Below, one piece after another: positions 8,059 to 16,474 of a stretch of DNA of 64,000 nucleotides; positions within the stretch are counted from its first letter, which is position 1, and the number at the start of each line of letters is the position of its first letter. The translations under genes and the position numbers were made by a program. The notes under the pieces are model-generated. The model made no database searches. It had not been told where the DNA came from and was given only the letters and a program-made list of their open reading frames with translations. The DNA is from JANYGM01 sp043764015. GTDB taxonomy: Bacteria; Bacteroidota; Bacteroidia; Cytophagales; Thermonemataceae. Location of the stretch: contig JAYUKY010000121.1 in the NCBI GenBank assembly GCA_043764015.1, positions 25,687-89,686 on the forward strand. The letters run 5' to 3'.

Positions 8059-9348
8059 ATGACGACAACTAAGAACGACCCCAAAGTTATCAAAGCGTGG
8101 GCAATGTATGATTGGGCAAACTCCGTTTTTGCCCTTGTCATTACCTCTACTATTTTTCCTATCTATTATGATGCCATCACCAAATCCAAAGAAAAAATGG
8201 ATATGGTGAACTTTTTGGGCTTTGAGGTCAAAAATTCCGTGCTTTTTTCTTATACAATTTCTATTTCTTTCCTAATTATTGCCTTCATAAATCCAATACT
8301 TACAGCTATAGCTGATTATAGTGGAAAGAAAAAAGCTTTTATGCAGTTTTTTTGTTACTTGGGTGCAGCTGCTTGTGCTGGTCTTTATTTCTTTGATACA
8401 GAACATATTAGTATTGGAATTGTCTTTTTTAGCCTGGGGCTGATTGGGTTTAGTGGAAGTTTGGTTTTTTATAATTCTTATCTTCCAGAAATTACAGATG
8501 ATGAAAACATAGATGTCGTAAGTGCCAAAGGTTTTACTTTGGGCTATATTGGGAGTGTTATTTTGCTAATTTTTTTGCTTGCAGCTATCACTTTTTATAA
8601 AGAATTAGGGTTTGAAAACGTGGGAATTGTAACAAAAATTTCTTTTGTCTTGACAGGAATTTGGTGGGCAGGTTTTGCTCAAATACCCTTTAGAGGTTTG
8701 CCAAATAATATTTATGCGAAATCTGGCGAGGGAAGTTGGATTTTGAATGGTTTTAAAGAACTTATTAAGGTTTTTAAGCAAGTATTAAAAAGAAAACTAC
8801 TTTTAATTTTCTTATTAGCCTTTTTCTTTTATAATGCAGGCGCACAAACAGTGATGTATGTTGCTACTATTTTTGGAACTTCTGTGCTTAAGCTCAAAAG
8901 TGAACAACTAATACTTACTATACTTATTTTGCAAATAGTAGCTATTGGCGGAGCTTATATATTCTCTTTTTTATCTGAAAAGTTTGGAAATATTCGTGCT
9001 TTGAGCATTGCTATTTTTGTTTGGATAGGGATTTGTGGTTGGGCGCATTATGTAGAGGCAAGTGATTTTTATTATCTTGCTGCTACTGTAGGGCTTGTGA
9101 TGGGTGGAATCCAGTCGCTTTCTCGCTCCACTTATGCCAAACTAATGCCAGAAACAGAAGATACTGCTTCGTATTTCAGTTTATATGATTTTTGTGATAA
9201 AATTTCCCTTGTGATAGGTCCTGCCATTTATGGCATAATTGAGCAAAAAACTTCTGCTCGTGATAGCGTATTAGCACTTATGGTATTTTTTATGATAGGT
9301 TTTGTGATAATTTTATTTATTCCTTCACGAAATTCTTATGAAAAATAA
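8059..9348 (+). CDS. MFS transporter, UMF1/Atg22-like family
   Basis: 429 residues with about twelve membrane segments. The N-terminal signature KAWAMYDWANSVFALVITST is typical of Atg22-like proteins, and YNSYLPEI and SRSTYAKLMPE are further family motifs. In fungi this family exports amino acids from the vacuole; in bacteria the substrate is not established. It has its own -7 box and ends against a bidirectional terminator shared with the thiolase gene. Confidence 0.85.
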   Translation: MTTTKNDPKVIKAWAMYDWANSVFALVITSTIFPIYYDAITKSKEKMDMVNFLGFEVKNSVLFSYTISISFLIIAFINPILTAIADYSGKKKAFMQFFCYLGAAACAGLYFFDTEHISIGIVFFSLGLIGFSGSLVFYNSYLPEITDDENIDVVSAKGFTLGYIGSVILLIFLLAAITFYKELGFENVGIVTKISFVLTGIWWAGFAQIPFRGLPNNIYAKSGEGSWILNGFKELIKVFKQVLKRKLLLIFLLAFFFYNAGAQTVMYVATIFGTSVLKLKSEQLILTILILQIVAIGGAYIFSFLSEKFGNIRALSIAIFVWIGICGWAHYVEASDFYYLAATVGLVMGGIQSLSRSTYAKLMPETEDTASYFSLYDFCDKISLVIGPAIYGIIEQKTSARDSVLALMVFFMIGFVIILFIPSRNSYEK

Positions 9349-9359
9349 TGTATTAAAAT

Positions 9360-9397
9360 AAAAAGCCTTCCAAAAGTAATTTTGAAAGGCTTTTTAT
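9360..9397. terminator. Bidirectional terminator between MFS and thiolase genes
   Basis: AAAAAGCCTTxCAAAA stem with TTTTGAAAGGCTTTTT on the other side; A run and T run on both flanks suit both converging genes. Confidence 0.8.
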
Positions 9398-9409
9398 TAG
9401 AAACTCATT

Positions 9410-10588
9410 TTACATTCTTTCAATAATCATAGCAGATGCGCCACCGCCACCGTTACAGATAGCTACCATACCATATTTACCATTATTTTTTTCTAATACA
9501 TTGGCAAGTGTTGCTACTATACGTGCGCCAGAACAACCAAGTGGATGTCCAAGTGCTACTGCACCACCCATTACATTCATCTTTGTAGGGTCAATATCCA
9601 TTACTTTGGCAAAAGCCATAGAAACTACAGAAAATGCTTCGTTTATTTCAAAAAATGAAATATCTTCTTTTTTCAGTCCAGCACGTTGTAATGCAATTGG
9701 AGCGGCTTTTGTAGGTGCAGTCGTAAACCACTCTGGCTCTTCTGCAGCATCAGCAAAACTCACAATACGAGCAATAGGCTTCAAACCAAGTGCTTCAGCC
9801 TTATCTTTACTCATCAAAACAAGCGCACAAGCACCATCATTTATTTTTGAGGCATTAGCTGCCGTAACTGTTCCTGTTGGCGTAAAAGCAGGTTTTAGTG
9901 TTGGTATTTTATCAAAAAACACAGTTTTATATTCTTCATCTTCTGAAAGAAGTATAGCATCACCTTTTTTCTGTGGAATACTGATAGGTACAATTTCATT
10001 CTTGAAATTGCCGTTAGCAGTATTTTCAGCTACTTTCTTATAAGAATTGATAGCAAAAGCATCTTGTTCTTCTCGTGTGATACCATATTTTTCAGCAGTA
10101 GCATCAGCAAAAGTTCCCATTGCTTTTTTTACATAAACATCTTCCAAGCCATCACGCACCAAACCATCTAAAAATTCTGCATTACCATATTTGTAACCAA
10201 AACGTGCCTTAGGAACATAGAAAGGAATATTACTCATACTTTCCATACCACCTGCAATAACTACGTCATTCTGACCAAGCATAATGCTTTGAGCAGCAAG
10301 CATAATAGCTTTTGTGCCAGATGCACATACTTTATTGATAGTCGTAGAAGGTACGTGACTGCTAATTCCTGCCATAATCATAGCTTGTGTGGCAGGTGCT
10401 TGTCCAAGGTTAGCAGAGATTACATTGCCCATATATACTTCTTGTACTTCTTTTGGGTCAAGATTTGCTTTTTCTAGTGCACCTTTAATAGCATTTGCAC
10501 CTAATTGTGTCGCAGAAAAACCACTCAAAATGCCTCCAAAACTACCAATAGGCGTTCTTACGGCAGAAATAATATACACTTCTTTCAT
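9410..10588 (-). CDS. Acetyl-CoA C-acetyltransferase (thiolase)
   Basis: Condenses two acetyl-CoA to acetoacetyl-CoA or, in reverse, completes beta-oxidation. 392 residues, the normal length of a biosynthetic thiolase. The nucleophile lies in NKVCASGTKA (about residue 88), the histidine in NEAFSVV/GHPLGCSGAR near the C-terminus with the second catalytic Cys in CSGAR, and the ending CNGGGGASAMIIERM is typical. The promoter-side sequence has a TACTTTTG box at 10643-10636. No other fatty-acid gene is adjacent; the carboxylase at 38.9 kb may use the same CoA pool. Confidence 0.93.
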   Translation of the reverse strand: MKEVYIISAVRTPIGSFGGILSGFSATQLGANAIKGALEKANLDPKEVQEVYMGNVISANLGQAPATQAMIMAGISSHVPSTTINKVCASGTKAIMLAAQSIMLGQNDVVIAGGMESMSNIPFYVPKARFGYKYGNAEFLDGLVRDGLEDVYVKKAMGTFADATAEKYGITREEQDAFAINSYKKVAENTANGNFKNEIVPISIPQKKGDAILLSEDEEYKTVFFDKIPTLKPAFTPTGTVTAANASKINDGACALVLMSKDKAEALGLKPIARIVSFADAAEEPEWFTTAPTKAAPIALQRAGLKKEDISFFEINEAFSVVSMAFAKVMDIDPTKMNVMGGAVALGHPLGCSGARIVATLANVLEKNNGKYGMVAICNGGGGASAMIIERM

Positions 10589-10635
10589 TATATTTTTTGG
10601 TTTGATGTTTGGATTAGATATTTAAAATACTGCCA

Positions 10636-10643
10636 CAAAAGTA
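10636..10643 (-). promoter_or_regulatory. -7 box TACTTTTG upstream of the thiolase gene
   Basis: Exact TAnnTTTG match on the minus strand, 47 bases before the start codon; no clear -33 TTG. Confidence 0.5.
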
Positions 10644-10780
10644 GCATTTTTTTTAGATTTTATATAACTTTTTCCAAACTATTACCTTTCTTGGAGTTTA
10701 GAGCGGAAAATATTATCCCAATGAAACTGGAATAATAATCTTGCTTTAACAATAATGTTTTTTATTATGCTTCTTATTTA

Positions 10781-10946
10781 TTTGCTATCGTACACAGTTT
10801 TAAAAGAAATTATGGTCTGTACCGTAGAGTAGCGTAGGTCTGACTATAATCTCTTTTAAAATTGAAATTTCTGTTTTTTATTATTGGTCAGACCTGCGTT
10901 CCACTACGGTACAGACCAATAATAAAAAACAGTGTATGGTAACAAA
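10781..10946. mobile_element. 166-bp MITE-like element with 9-bp target duplication (copy 1)
   Basis: Imperfect 15-bp terminal inverted repeats (TTTGCTATCGTACAC / GTGTATGGTAACAAA) are flanked by a perfect direct repeat TCTTATTTA (10772-10780 and 10947-10955). The element has no coding potential. Inside are two hairpins, each carrying the core GGTCTGTACC...GGTCTGAC. It is about 93% identical, in inverse orientation, to 23067-23233. It fills most of the 388-base gap between the thiolase and MenE genes; nothing else is evident there apart from the thiolase -7 box. Confidence 0.9.
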
Positions 10947-10976
10947 TCTTATTTATAATTAAAAATTCATAAATAT

Positions 10977-12227
10977 TTATTTTCTGATAATTTTTCCTGT
11001 TTCTGTACGTTCAAACGTATCTTTATAAATAATCTCTTTGGGAATTTCATATTTACTTAAGTTTTTAGCAAGATATTCAAAAAGGCTATTTTCTAGTTCT
11101 TTTGGCATTTTTTCACTTTCAAAAACTACCACTAAACGCTGTCCAAGCGTTTCATCAGGCAAATCCATACAATAAAATGCCTTATTTGCGTATTTTTTTA
11201 ATTCTCCTTCTAAATTCATATCTGACAAAAAAATCTCAATAGCTTTTTCTACTTTTTCTAGTTGCACTTTCACGCCTCCACTATTGATAATGTTGTCAAT
11301 ACGTCCCAAAAACCTAAGATATTTTGTATTATTTTGGTGCATAAATTCCACTAAATCATTAGTTATCACTTCTTCAAAATTAGTGCTGGGTGCAGTTATG
11401 ACAAGGCAACCACGCTCATCTGTAAAAGTTTTTATCTCTGGAAGTATCTCAAAATAATCATTATACAAATCATTTTTTGATAAATCATTAAGTGGATTGT
11501 AATTATAATTATGGTTTGGATTATTAGGCGGGTTTATCCTTCTCAAAGCAATGTGAGAGGCGGTTTCTGTCATTCCATAAGTCTGATAAACAGGGGCAGA
11601 GATGGTTTTAAAAAGGTCTTCTTGTGTTTCTGACAAACTTGCGCCTCCCACAAGTATAGCTTTCATATTATCCAATATTAATTTATTATTGATATTGCCT
11701 ATATGCCCCAAAGTCATCTTTTCTGTTAAAATTTTTTGTAGTTGCAAAGGCACAAAAGCCGCAAAATTTAGATGAATATTAAAACGTGTTTTAGTAGAAA
11801 AAATTTCAGGGATTAGCTCTAAATAATTGTTTTTCAAAGGATTAGCAGTAGGGTTAACAATAACCATCAGCATATCTGTCATTAAAGCCCTGACAATCAT
11901 CATTATACCACCAATATAATTTGTATTGATACAAATAAATGCTGTTTGGTTGGTAAATATGGTCTGATTGGTATTAAGAGATAAATAACTAATAGTAGTT
12001 TTTGCGCTTGCTTCCATTTGCTTGCGTGTAAGGGTGATTTGCTTGGGTATGCCAGTTGAGCCAGAAGTCTGAAAAACAAAATTTTTAGCTCCTGTAATCC
12101 ATTTTTTGCAAAATTCAATAATTAAAAGTTCTTCATCAGAAACATAAAATTTCTTGCCCTCAATAATATCATTAAATGAGATTTTCTTAGTGTTTAGGTA
12201 GAAATGAAGTTTTTTAAGTGTTTTCAT
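10977..12227 (-). CDS. menE: AMP-binding acyl-CoA ligase, probable o-succinylbenzoate-CoA ligase
   Basis: Adenylate-forming enzyme of 416 residues. The P-loop FVFQTSGSTGIPKQITLTRK (about residues 50-69), the YQTYGMTETASH motif and the hinge GRIDNIINSGGVKV are intact, and the C-terminal Lys sits in RTETGKIIRK. Its small size fits MenE-type ligases, which make o-succinylbenzoyl-CoA for menaquinone. MenF (31.5 kb) and MenI (36.7 kb) in this window support the pathway, although the genes are not together. Other short acyl-CoA ligases cannot be excluded. Confidence 0.75.
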   Translation of the reverse strand: MKTLKKLHFYLNTKKISFNDIIEGKKFYVSDEELLIIEFCKKWITGAKNFVFQTSGSTGIPKQITLTRKQMEASAKTTISYLSLNTNQTIFTNQTAFICINTNYIGGIMMIVRALMTDMLMVIVNPTANPLKNNYLELIPEIFSTKTRFNIHLNFAAFVPLQLQKILTEKMTLGHIGNINNKLILDNMKAILVGGASLSETQEDLFKTISAPVYQTYGMTETASHIALRRINPPNNPNHNYNYNPLNDLSKNDLYNDYFEILPEIKTFTDERGCLVITAPSTNFEEVITNDLVEFMHQNNTKYLRFLGRIDNIINSGGVKVQLEKVEKAIEIFLSDMNLEGELKKYANKAFYCMDLPDETLGQRLVVVFESEKMPKELENSLFEYLAKNLSKYEIPKEIIYKDTFERTETGKIIRK

Positions 12228-12276
12228 TATCTGTTTTTAATTGTTTGAATATCAATATTTTGTATTCCATTCATAA

Positions 12277-12936
12277 TTATTTTGTTTTTGCAAATTTCAT
12301 TCTCAAAAATTCTATTACTGCAGGAAGCACAGAAAGTACAATAATAGCCAAAATAACCAACGTGAAGTATTTTTTTACAATGGGAAGATTACCAAAAAAG
12401 TAGCCAAGTGCCAAAAATCCGTTTATCCAGGCTATGCCCCCAATAATATTGTAAGTAATAAATTTCTTATAATCCATCTTTCCTATACCTGCCACAAAAG
12501 GCGCAAAAGTACGGATAATTGGAATAAAACGGGCAAAAATAATGGCTTTTCCGCCGTATTTCTCATAAAATGCTTGCGTTTTTTCCAAATATTCTTTTTT
12601 GATATATTTAGAATTCATTTCAAAAACTTTATCTCCTAATTTTTTTCCAATAAAATAATTAAGTGTGTCGCCTAAAAATGCGGCAATAGTAAGCAAAAAA
12701 GCCATTAAGGAGATGTTTAAGCCTGTATTTCCGCCAGCAATAAGTGCGCCTGTGACAAAAAGAAGGCTATCACCAGGCAAAAACGGCATAATCACTACGC
12801 CAGTTTCTACAAAAATAATCATAAAAAGTACAACATAAGTAGTTGTACCATAATCAGTTATAAGATTTCCAAGAAAACCATTAAGATTTAGGAACATTCC
12901 TTTAAAAAATTCAAAGGCTTTTTTGAGTGATTCCAT
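12277..12936 (-). CDS. DedA family membrane protein
   Basis: Inner-membrane protein of 219 residues in the DedA/SNARE-associated family, linked in other bacteria to lipid flipping and membrane homeostasis. Visible motifs are ETGVVIMPFLPGDSLL near TM2, the FARFIPIIRTFAPFVAG signature with the paired Arg residues, and GDTLNYFIGKKLG. The start at 12936 (MESLKK) is preferred over an in-frame ATG at 12987 because the stretch between is a short-period repeat leader preceded by a TATCTTTG box. Confidence 0.88.
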   Translation of the reverse strand: MESLKKAFEFFKGMFLNLNGFLGNLITDYGTTTYVVLFMIIFVETGVVIMPFLPGDSLLFVTGALIAGGNTGLNISLMAFLLTIAAFLGDTLNYFIGKKLGDKVFEMNSKYIKKEYLEKTQAFYEKYGGKAIIFARFIPIIRTFAPFVAGIGKMDYKKFITYNIIGGIAWINGFLALGYFFGNLPIVKKYFTLVILAIIVLSVLPAVIEFLRMKFAKTK

Positions 12937-12992
12937 ATAAGCAGTGAAATAGTGAGTAGTGAAATAGCGAGTAGTTTTAAGGTGCAAAGATA
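12937..12992 (-). promoter_or_regulatory. Promoter -7 box and repeat leader of the dedA gene
   Basis: TATCTTTG at 12992-12985 on the minus strand, followed by three near copies of ACTATTTCACTACTC-type units up to the ATG at 12936. Confidence 0.6.
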
Positions 12993-13044
12993 GAAAAAAA
13001 CATTAAAATTTCACTTTAAAATATGTTTTTACGCCATTTTTCTT

Positions 13045-13052
13045 TATATTTG
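13045..13052 (+). promoter_or_regulatory. -7 box TATATTTG
   Basis: Exact TAnnTTTG match ending 12 bases before the start codon at 13065, implying a very short 5' untranslated region. Confidence 0.5.
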
Positions 13053-13064
13053 AAATAAAAAACA

Positions 13065-13424
13065 ATGAAAAAGACACTTATCATAGGTGCAAGCACCAAC
13101 CCAGAACGCTACGCCTACAAAGCCGCTAATATGCTGGCAGCGCACAAACACGACATTGTACTTTTAGGCATACGTGAAGGAGAGCTTTTAGGCAAAATAA
13201 TTCATACAGACAAACCTGTTTTTGATGATATTGATACTATAACTTTATATGTATCAGCCAAAAATCAGCCAGAATGGTATGATTATATCCTACAAACTAA
13301 GCCAAAACGCCTTATTTTCAATCCAAACACAGAAAATAGGGAGCTAAAAGCCCTTGCAGAAGCTAATAATATTCAAATAGAGGAGGCTTGTACGCTTGTT
13401 TTGCTTGCCAGCGGGCAATACTAA
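13065..13424 (+). CDS. CoA-binding Rossmann protein (YccU-like)
   Basis: A single CoA-binding domain of 119 residues: TLIIGASTNPERYAYKAANML forms the first strand-loop-helix, and PKRLIFNPNTENRELKALAE matches the conserved substrate-side motif of the CoA_binding_2 family. The usual family length is 120-140 residues. The biochemical role of these stand-alone domains is unknown. It lies divergently from the dedA gene with only about 130 bases between them. Confidence 0.82.
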   Translation: MKKTLIIGASTNPERYAYKAANMLAAHKHDIVLLGIREGELLGKIIHTDKPVFDDIDTITLYVSAKNQPEWYDYILQTKPKRLIFNPNTENRELKALAEANNIQIEEACTLVLLASGQY

Positions 13425-13479
13425 TGTGATGATTGTATCATGTACTAGTGTACCATAAATAAAAATATGTTTGATTGAG

Positions 13480-13527
13480 TTGCCACGAATACACGAATAA
13501 TTGTATTCATTCGTGCATTCGTGGCAA
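13480..13527. repeat. Inverted repeat TTGCCACGAATACACGAAT (copy 1)
   Basis: TTGCCACGAATACACGAAT followed after a short spacer by ATTCGTGCATTCGTGGCAA. The same 19-mer pair recurs at 16408-16459. It sits between the converging CoA-binding and tcdA genes and may also act as a terminator. Confidence 0.8.
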
Positions 13528-13550
13528 CTGCAAACCTTACCATATAGCTC

Positions 13551-14387
13551 TTATGCAACACTAGGGTGATTAGCAATAATATTTCTAATCACCACAGAGG
13601 CGCAAAAAGCTCCAAATAAAGACGGCATATAAGAAATTGTACCAAGATATGATTTTTTATGTAATTGATTTTCTACGAGTTTCATACGAGAAATATCTGG
13701 AAGCTCTTCTGAAAAAACAGCCATAAAATCCTGTCCTTTGTTGTGTGTAATGCCTATTTGTCGTAAATTTTTACGGATTTGTTGAGCAAATTGGCAGTTT
13801 TTAGTTTTCCAAATAGGAGCAATTTTTATTTTTTCTGGGTCAAAACGTCCACCTGCGCCCATTGCGCTCACAAGAGGAATTTTGTTATCAAGACAATTAC
13901 GAATAAGCATTATTTTTGGTGCAATAGTGTCAATAGCATCAATTACATAATCAAAAACCACCCCACTAGCAACTGCTAGCCCCTCCTTTTTGAGGAGGGG
14001 AGTTTGTTCCCCTCCTTTCAAGGAGGGGCTAGCAGTTGCTAGTGGGGTGGTTTCATTCACAAATAACTGTTGCATTTTCTCTACATTAAGATACTCATTA
14101 ACAACATTCAAAATGATATTTGGGTTAATATCTTTCAAGCGTTCTGCCATATAAAGCGCCTTGCTTTGACCTTCAGAGCTTACAAGTGCAGGAAGTTGGC
14201 GGTTTCTGTTAGTAAATTCTATGGTGTCGCCATCTACAATGGTCATTTTTCCAATACCACTACGAGCAATATACTCTGCTGCAAACGAACCAACACCACC
14301 CAGACCAACTACCAAAACGTGGCTTTCAGCAAGTTTTTTGATATTTTCTTCTCCAATAAGTGTTTCTGTACGTGATAACCAAGACAT
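13551..14387 (-). CDS. tcdA: tRNA threonylcarbamoyladenosine dehydratase, ThiF/E1-like
   Basis: Cyclises t6A37 to ct6A37 in tRNA using ATP. The Rossmann motif VLVVGLGGVGSFAAEYIARS, the VDGDTIEFTNRNRQ segment, VIDAIDTIAPK and SAMGAGGRFDP all match TcdA (CsdL/YgdL). At 278 residues it is longer than usual, because residues about 112-145 come from a palindromic DNA element (13955-14053) inserted in frame between the helix ending QLFVNE and the strand FDYVIDAID. Removing that segment gives a normal length near 245. The start follows a G-free repeat leader (14392-14416). Whether the insert is tolerated or harmful is unknown. Confidence 0.88.
   Translation of the reverse strand: MSWLSRTETLIGEENIKKLAESHVLVVGLGGVGSFAAEYIARSGIGKMTIVDGDTIEFTNRNRQLPALVSSEGQSKALYMAERLKDINPNIILNVVNEYLNVEKMQQLFVNETTPLATASPSLKGGEQTPLLKKEGLAVASGVVFDYVIDAIDTIAPKIMLIRNCLDNKIPLVSAMGAGGRFDPEKIKIAPIWKTKNCQFAQQIRKNLRQIGITHNKGQDFMAVFSEELPDISRMKLVENQLHKKSYLGTISYMPSLFGAFCASVVIRNIIANHPSVA
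13955..14053 (-). repeat. Palindromic element embedded in tcdA (copy B)
   Basis: 99 bp, outer arms ACCACCCCACTAGCAACTGC / GCAGTTGCTAGTGGGGTGGT, with two inner hairpins built on CCCCTCCTTT/AGGAGGGG. On the gene strand it is translated as TTPLATASPSLKGGEQTP then LLKKEGLAVASGVV, almost the same peptide as copy A. Confidence 0.9.
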
Positions 14388-14458
14388 TTTTTTGAGGTGT
14401 GAAGTGTAAAGTGAGTTTTTTTGACGACAAACAATGTATTTATATCATATATTACACA

Positions 14459-15295
14459 TCATATATCATACATCATAGCTGATTTTACCATATGTGCAAG
14501 ACTTACATCATTGAAAGTGAGTAATTTAAGTAATGTCCTTTCTTGAAGTTGCATATTTTTGATGATTTGAGTAGGTTTTATCACTCCATTTTGTAGATTT
14601 TGTTGAACTTGCCCCACAAAATCTTCTAAATATTGGATTTTTTTATTAAAAATAGCTTTCCCATCACTTATTTGTGGATTATGACCACAAAAAATAATAT
14701 CAAAATCTTCTTTTTCTACTTTTTTAAGTGTTTTTATTGTCTGATAAATGTCTTCTCCTTTCCTAAAAAACTTAATTTTAGTGCCTACAAACAAGTCACC
14801 AGAAAAAAGCCAACCTTCCTTTTTCTCCAAAAAAACAGTATGGTCAATGGAATGCCCATCAGCAAAGATAGGATAAATAATGTGTTTGGGAGTAATTATT
14901 TTCTCTGGGAAAGACGCAAAAACACCTTTTGCAGGCTTTATTTTGCCAAATAAAAATTCTTCATACGGCAAAACACGAAAACTGCTTTTAACTTTCTCTT
15001 GTGTATAGGTATGTGCGTAAGTACAGATGTGAGGGGTATGTGCTTGTGTTTTCTCTTGCAAAATGGCACAATTTCCTGTGTGGTCTTCGTGCCAATGTGT
15101 AAGCGCAATTTGCTTTATTTTGCTTATGGGAAGATGTTTTAGGACAAGTTTTTCACAATTCCTTTGGGCAGTATCAATCAGTAATCCATCAATAAAATAG
15201 CAAAAAACAGTAATATAAGGCTTCAAAAAAAGTGGAGCATAACCAAATTCGTAGATTTGGACGTTTTTATAATATGTTTTGTTGAAGGTTTGCAA
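14459..15295 (-). CDS. MBL-fold metallohydrolase
   Basis: Metallo-beta-lactamase-fold hydrolase, 278 residues. The metal site is visible as ALTHWHEDHTGN (HxHxDH), DGHSIDHTV, SGDLFVG and CGHNPQ. No ATG is available near the N-terminus; the start at 15295 is TTG (ATT just upstream is another option). The second half is a helical C-terminal domain, as in LACTB2-like or glyoxalase II-like members. The substrate is unknown. It shares the minus strand with the sigma factor gene but is separated from it by a terminator. Confidence 0.8.
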   Translation of the reverse strand: MQTFNKTYYKNVQIYEFGYAPLFLKPYITVFCYFIDGLLIDTAQRNCEKLVLKHLPISKIKQIALTHWHEDHTGNCAILQEKTQAHTPHICTYAHTYTQEKVKSSFRVLPYEEFLFGKIKPAKGVFASFPEKIITPKHIIYPIFADGHSIDHTVFLEKKEGWLFSGDLFVGTKIKFFRKGEDIYQTIKTLKKVEKEDFDIIFCGHNPQISDGKAIFNKKIQYLEDFVGQVQQNLQNGVIKPTQIIKNMQLQERTLLKLLTFNDVSLAHMVKSAMMYDI

Positions 15296-15321
15296 AATAG
15301 AAAAAGGAAAAAGGATAGAAA

Positions 15322-15357
15322 AACTTCCCGAAAGTTGGAAGCTCTCGGGAAGTTAGT
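15322..15357 (-). terminator. Terminator downstream of rpoD
   Basis: On the minus strand: stem AACTTCCCGA / TCGGGAAGTT followed by TTTTT, 30 bases after the rpoD stop. Confidence 0.8.
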
Positions 15358-15383
15358 CAAGTTATCATTACCTCACCTCAAAA

Positions 15384-16247
15384 TTATCCCAAATAAGGCT
15401 TTAGTGCTTTGCTACGTGATGTATGACGTAAACGGCGGATAGCTTTTTCTTTTATCTGGCGCACACGCTCGCGAGTAAGGTTAAACTTCTCTCCAATTTC
15501 TTCCAAAGTCATAATACTTTCACCATTTAAGCCAAAATAAAATGTAACTACATCAGCCTCTCGTTGTGTAAGTGTAGATAAAGCACGTTGCACTTCTTTG
15601 CGCAAAGAATCTGACATAAGTTCAGAATCTGGTGTATCTTCACTATCATTCTCCAACACGTCCAAAAGGCTGTTTTCTTCACCTTGTACGAAAGGCGCAT
15701 CCATAGAAACGTGTCTGCCTGATATTTTCAAAGTATCAATTACTTCAGATGTAGAAACTTCAAGCACTTCTGCAAGCTCTTCTGGTGAAGGCTCACGCTC
15801 AAATTTTTGTTCTAATTCTGAGAAAGTTTTAGAAATTTTATTCAAAGAACCCACTCTATTGAGTGGCAAACGCACAATTCTTGATTGCTCTGCCAATGCC
15901 TGCAAAATAGACTGACGTATCCACCAAACCGCATACGAAATAAATTTAAACCCACGAGTTTCATCAAAGCGTTGTGCGGCTTTGATAAGCCCCAAATTAC
16001 CTTCATTTATCAAATCACCCAAAGAAAGACCTTGATTTTGGTATTGTTTCGCAACAGAAACAACAAAACGCAAATTAGCTTTTGTAAGTTTTTCTAGGGC
16101 AAATTGGTCACCTTCACGAATACGCTTGGCAAGCTCTACTTCCTCGTCAGGTGTTAGCAAATCAACTTTACCTATTTCTTGCAAATACTTATCCAATGAT
16201 TGTGATTCACGGTTGGTGATTTGCTTACTAATTTTTAGTTGTCTCAT
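15384..16247 (-). CDS. rpoD: Primary RNA polymerase sigma factor (sigma-70/A)
   Basis: 287 residues, the short form of the housekeeping sigma factor that is typical of Bacteroidetes. Region 1.2 (SLDKYLQEIGKVDLLTPDEE), region 2 (GLIKAAQRFDETRGFKFISY, WWIRQSILQALAEQSRIVRL), region 3 and region 4 (MTLEEIGEKFNLTRERVRQI) are all present. It recognises the TTG/TAnnTTTG promoters seen across this window. A TACCTTTG box lies at 16370-16363. It is followed by its own terminator, so it is probably monocistronic. Confidence 0.96.
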   Translation of the reverse strand: MRQLKISKQITNRESQSLDKYLQEIGKVDLLTPDEEVELAKRIREGDQFALEKLTKANLRFVVSVAKQYQNQGLSLGDLINEGNLGLIKAAQRFDETRGFKFISYAVWWIRQSILQALAEQSRIVRLPLNRVGSLNKISKTFSELEQKFEREPSPEELAEVLEVSTSEVIDTLKISGRHVSMDAPFVQGEENSLLDVLENDSEDTPDSELMSDSLRKEVQRALSTLTQREADVVTFYFGLNGESIMTLEEIGEKFNLTRERVRQIKEKAIRRLRHTSRSKALKPYLG

Positions 16248-16362
16248 TTGGTTGATTTAAAGTTTACTCATCAAGTTACAGTTATAATTTTACTATAATT
16301 CTAACGTAACAAAAGTGAAAAAAGTTTGATTCCCTAAAATTATTACAAAAAAATATAAGATA

Positions 16363-16370
16363 CAAAGGTA
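16363..16370 (-). promoter_or_regulatory. -7 box TACCTTTG upstream of rpoD
   Basis: Exact TAnnTTTG match on the minus strand, about 115 bases before the rpoD start; no -33 TTG at standard spacing. Confidence 0.5.
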
Positions 16371-16407
16371 AGTATATTTTTTGAGGTTTTTAGTATTTAT
16401 AGCAAAA

Positions 16408-16459
16408 ATTCGTGTATTCGTGGCAAAAAAAACAAAAAGATTGCCACGAATACACGAAT
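16408..16459. repeat. Inverted repeat TTGCCACGAATACACGAAT (copy 2)
   Basis: ATTCGTGTATTCGTGGCAA (16408-16426) and its exact complement TTGCCACGAATACACGAAT (16441-16459), just past the yicC stop; same family as 13480-13527. Confidence 0.85.
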
Positions 16460-16474
16460 AAAAAACTGGTTGTT

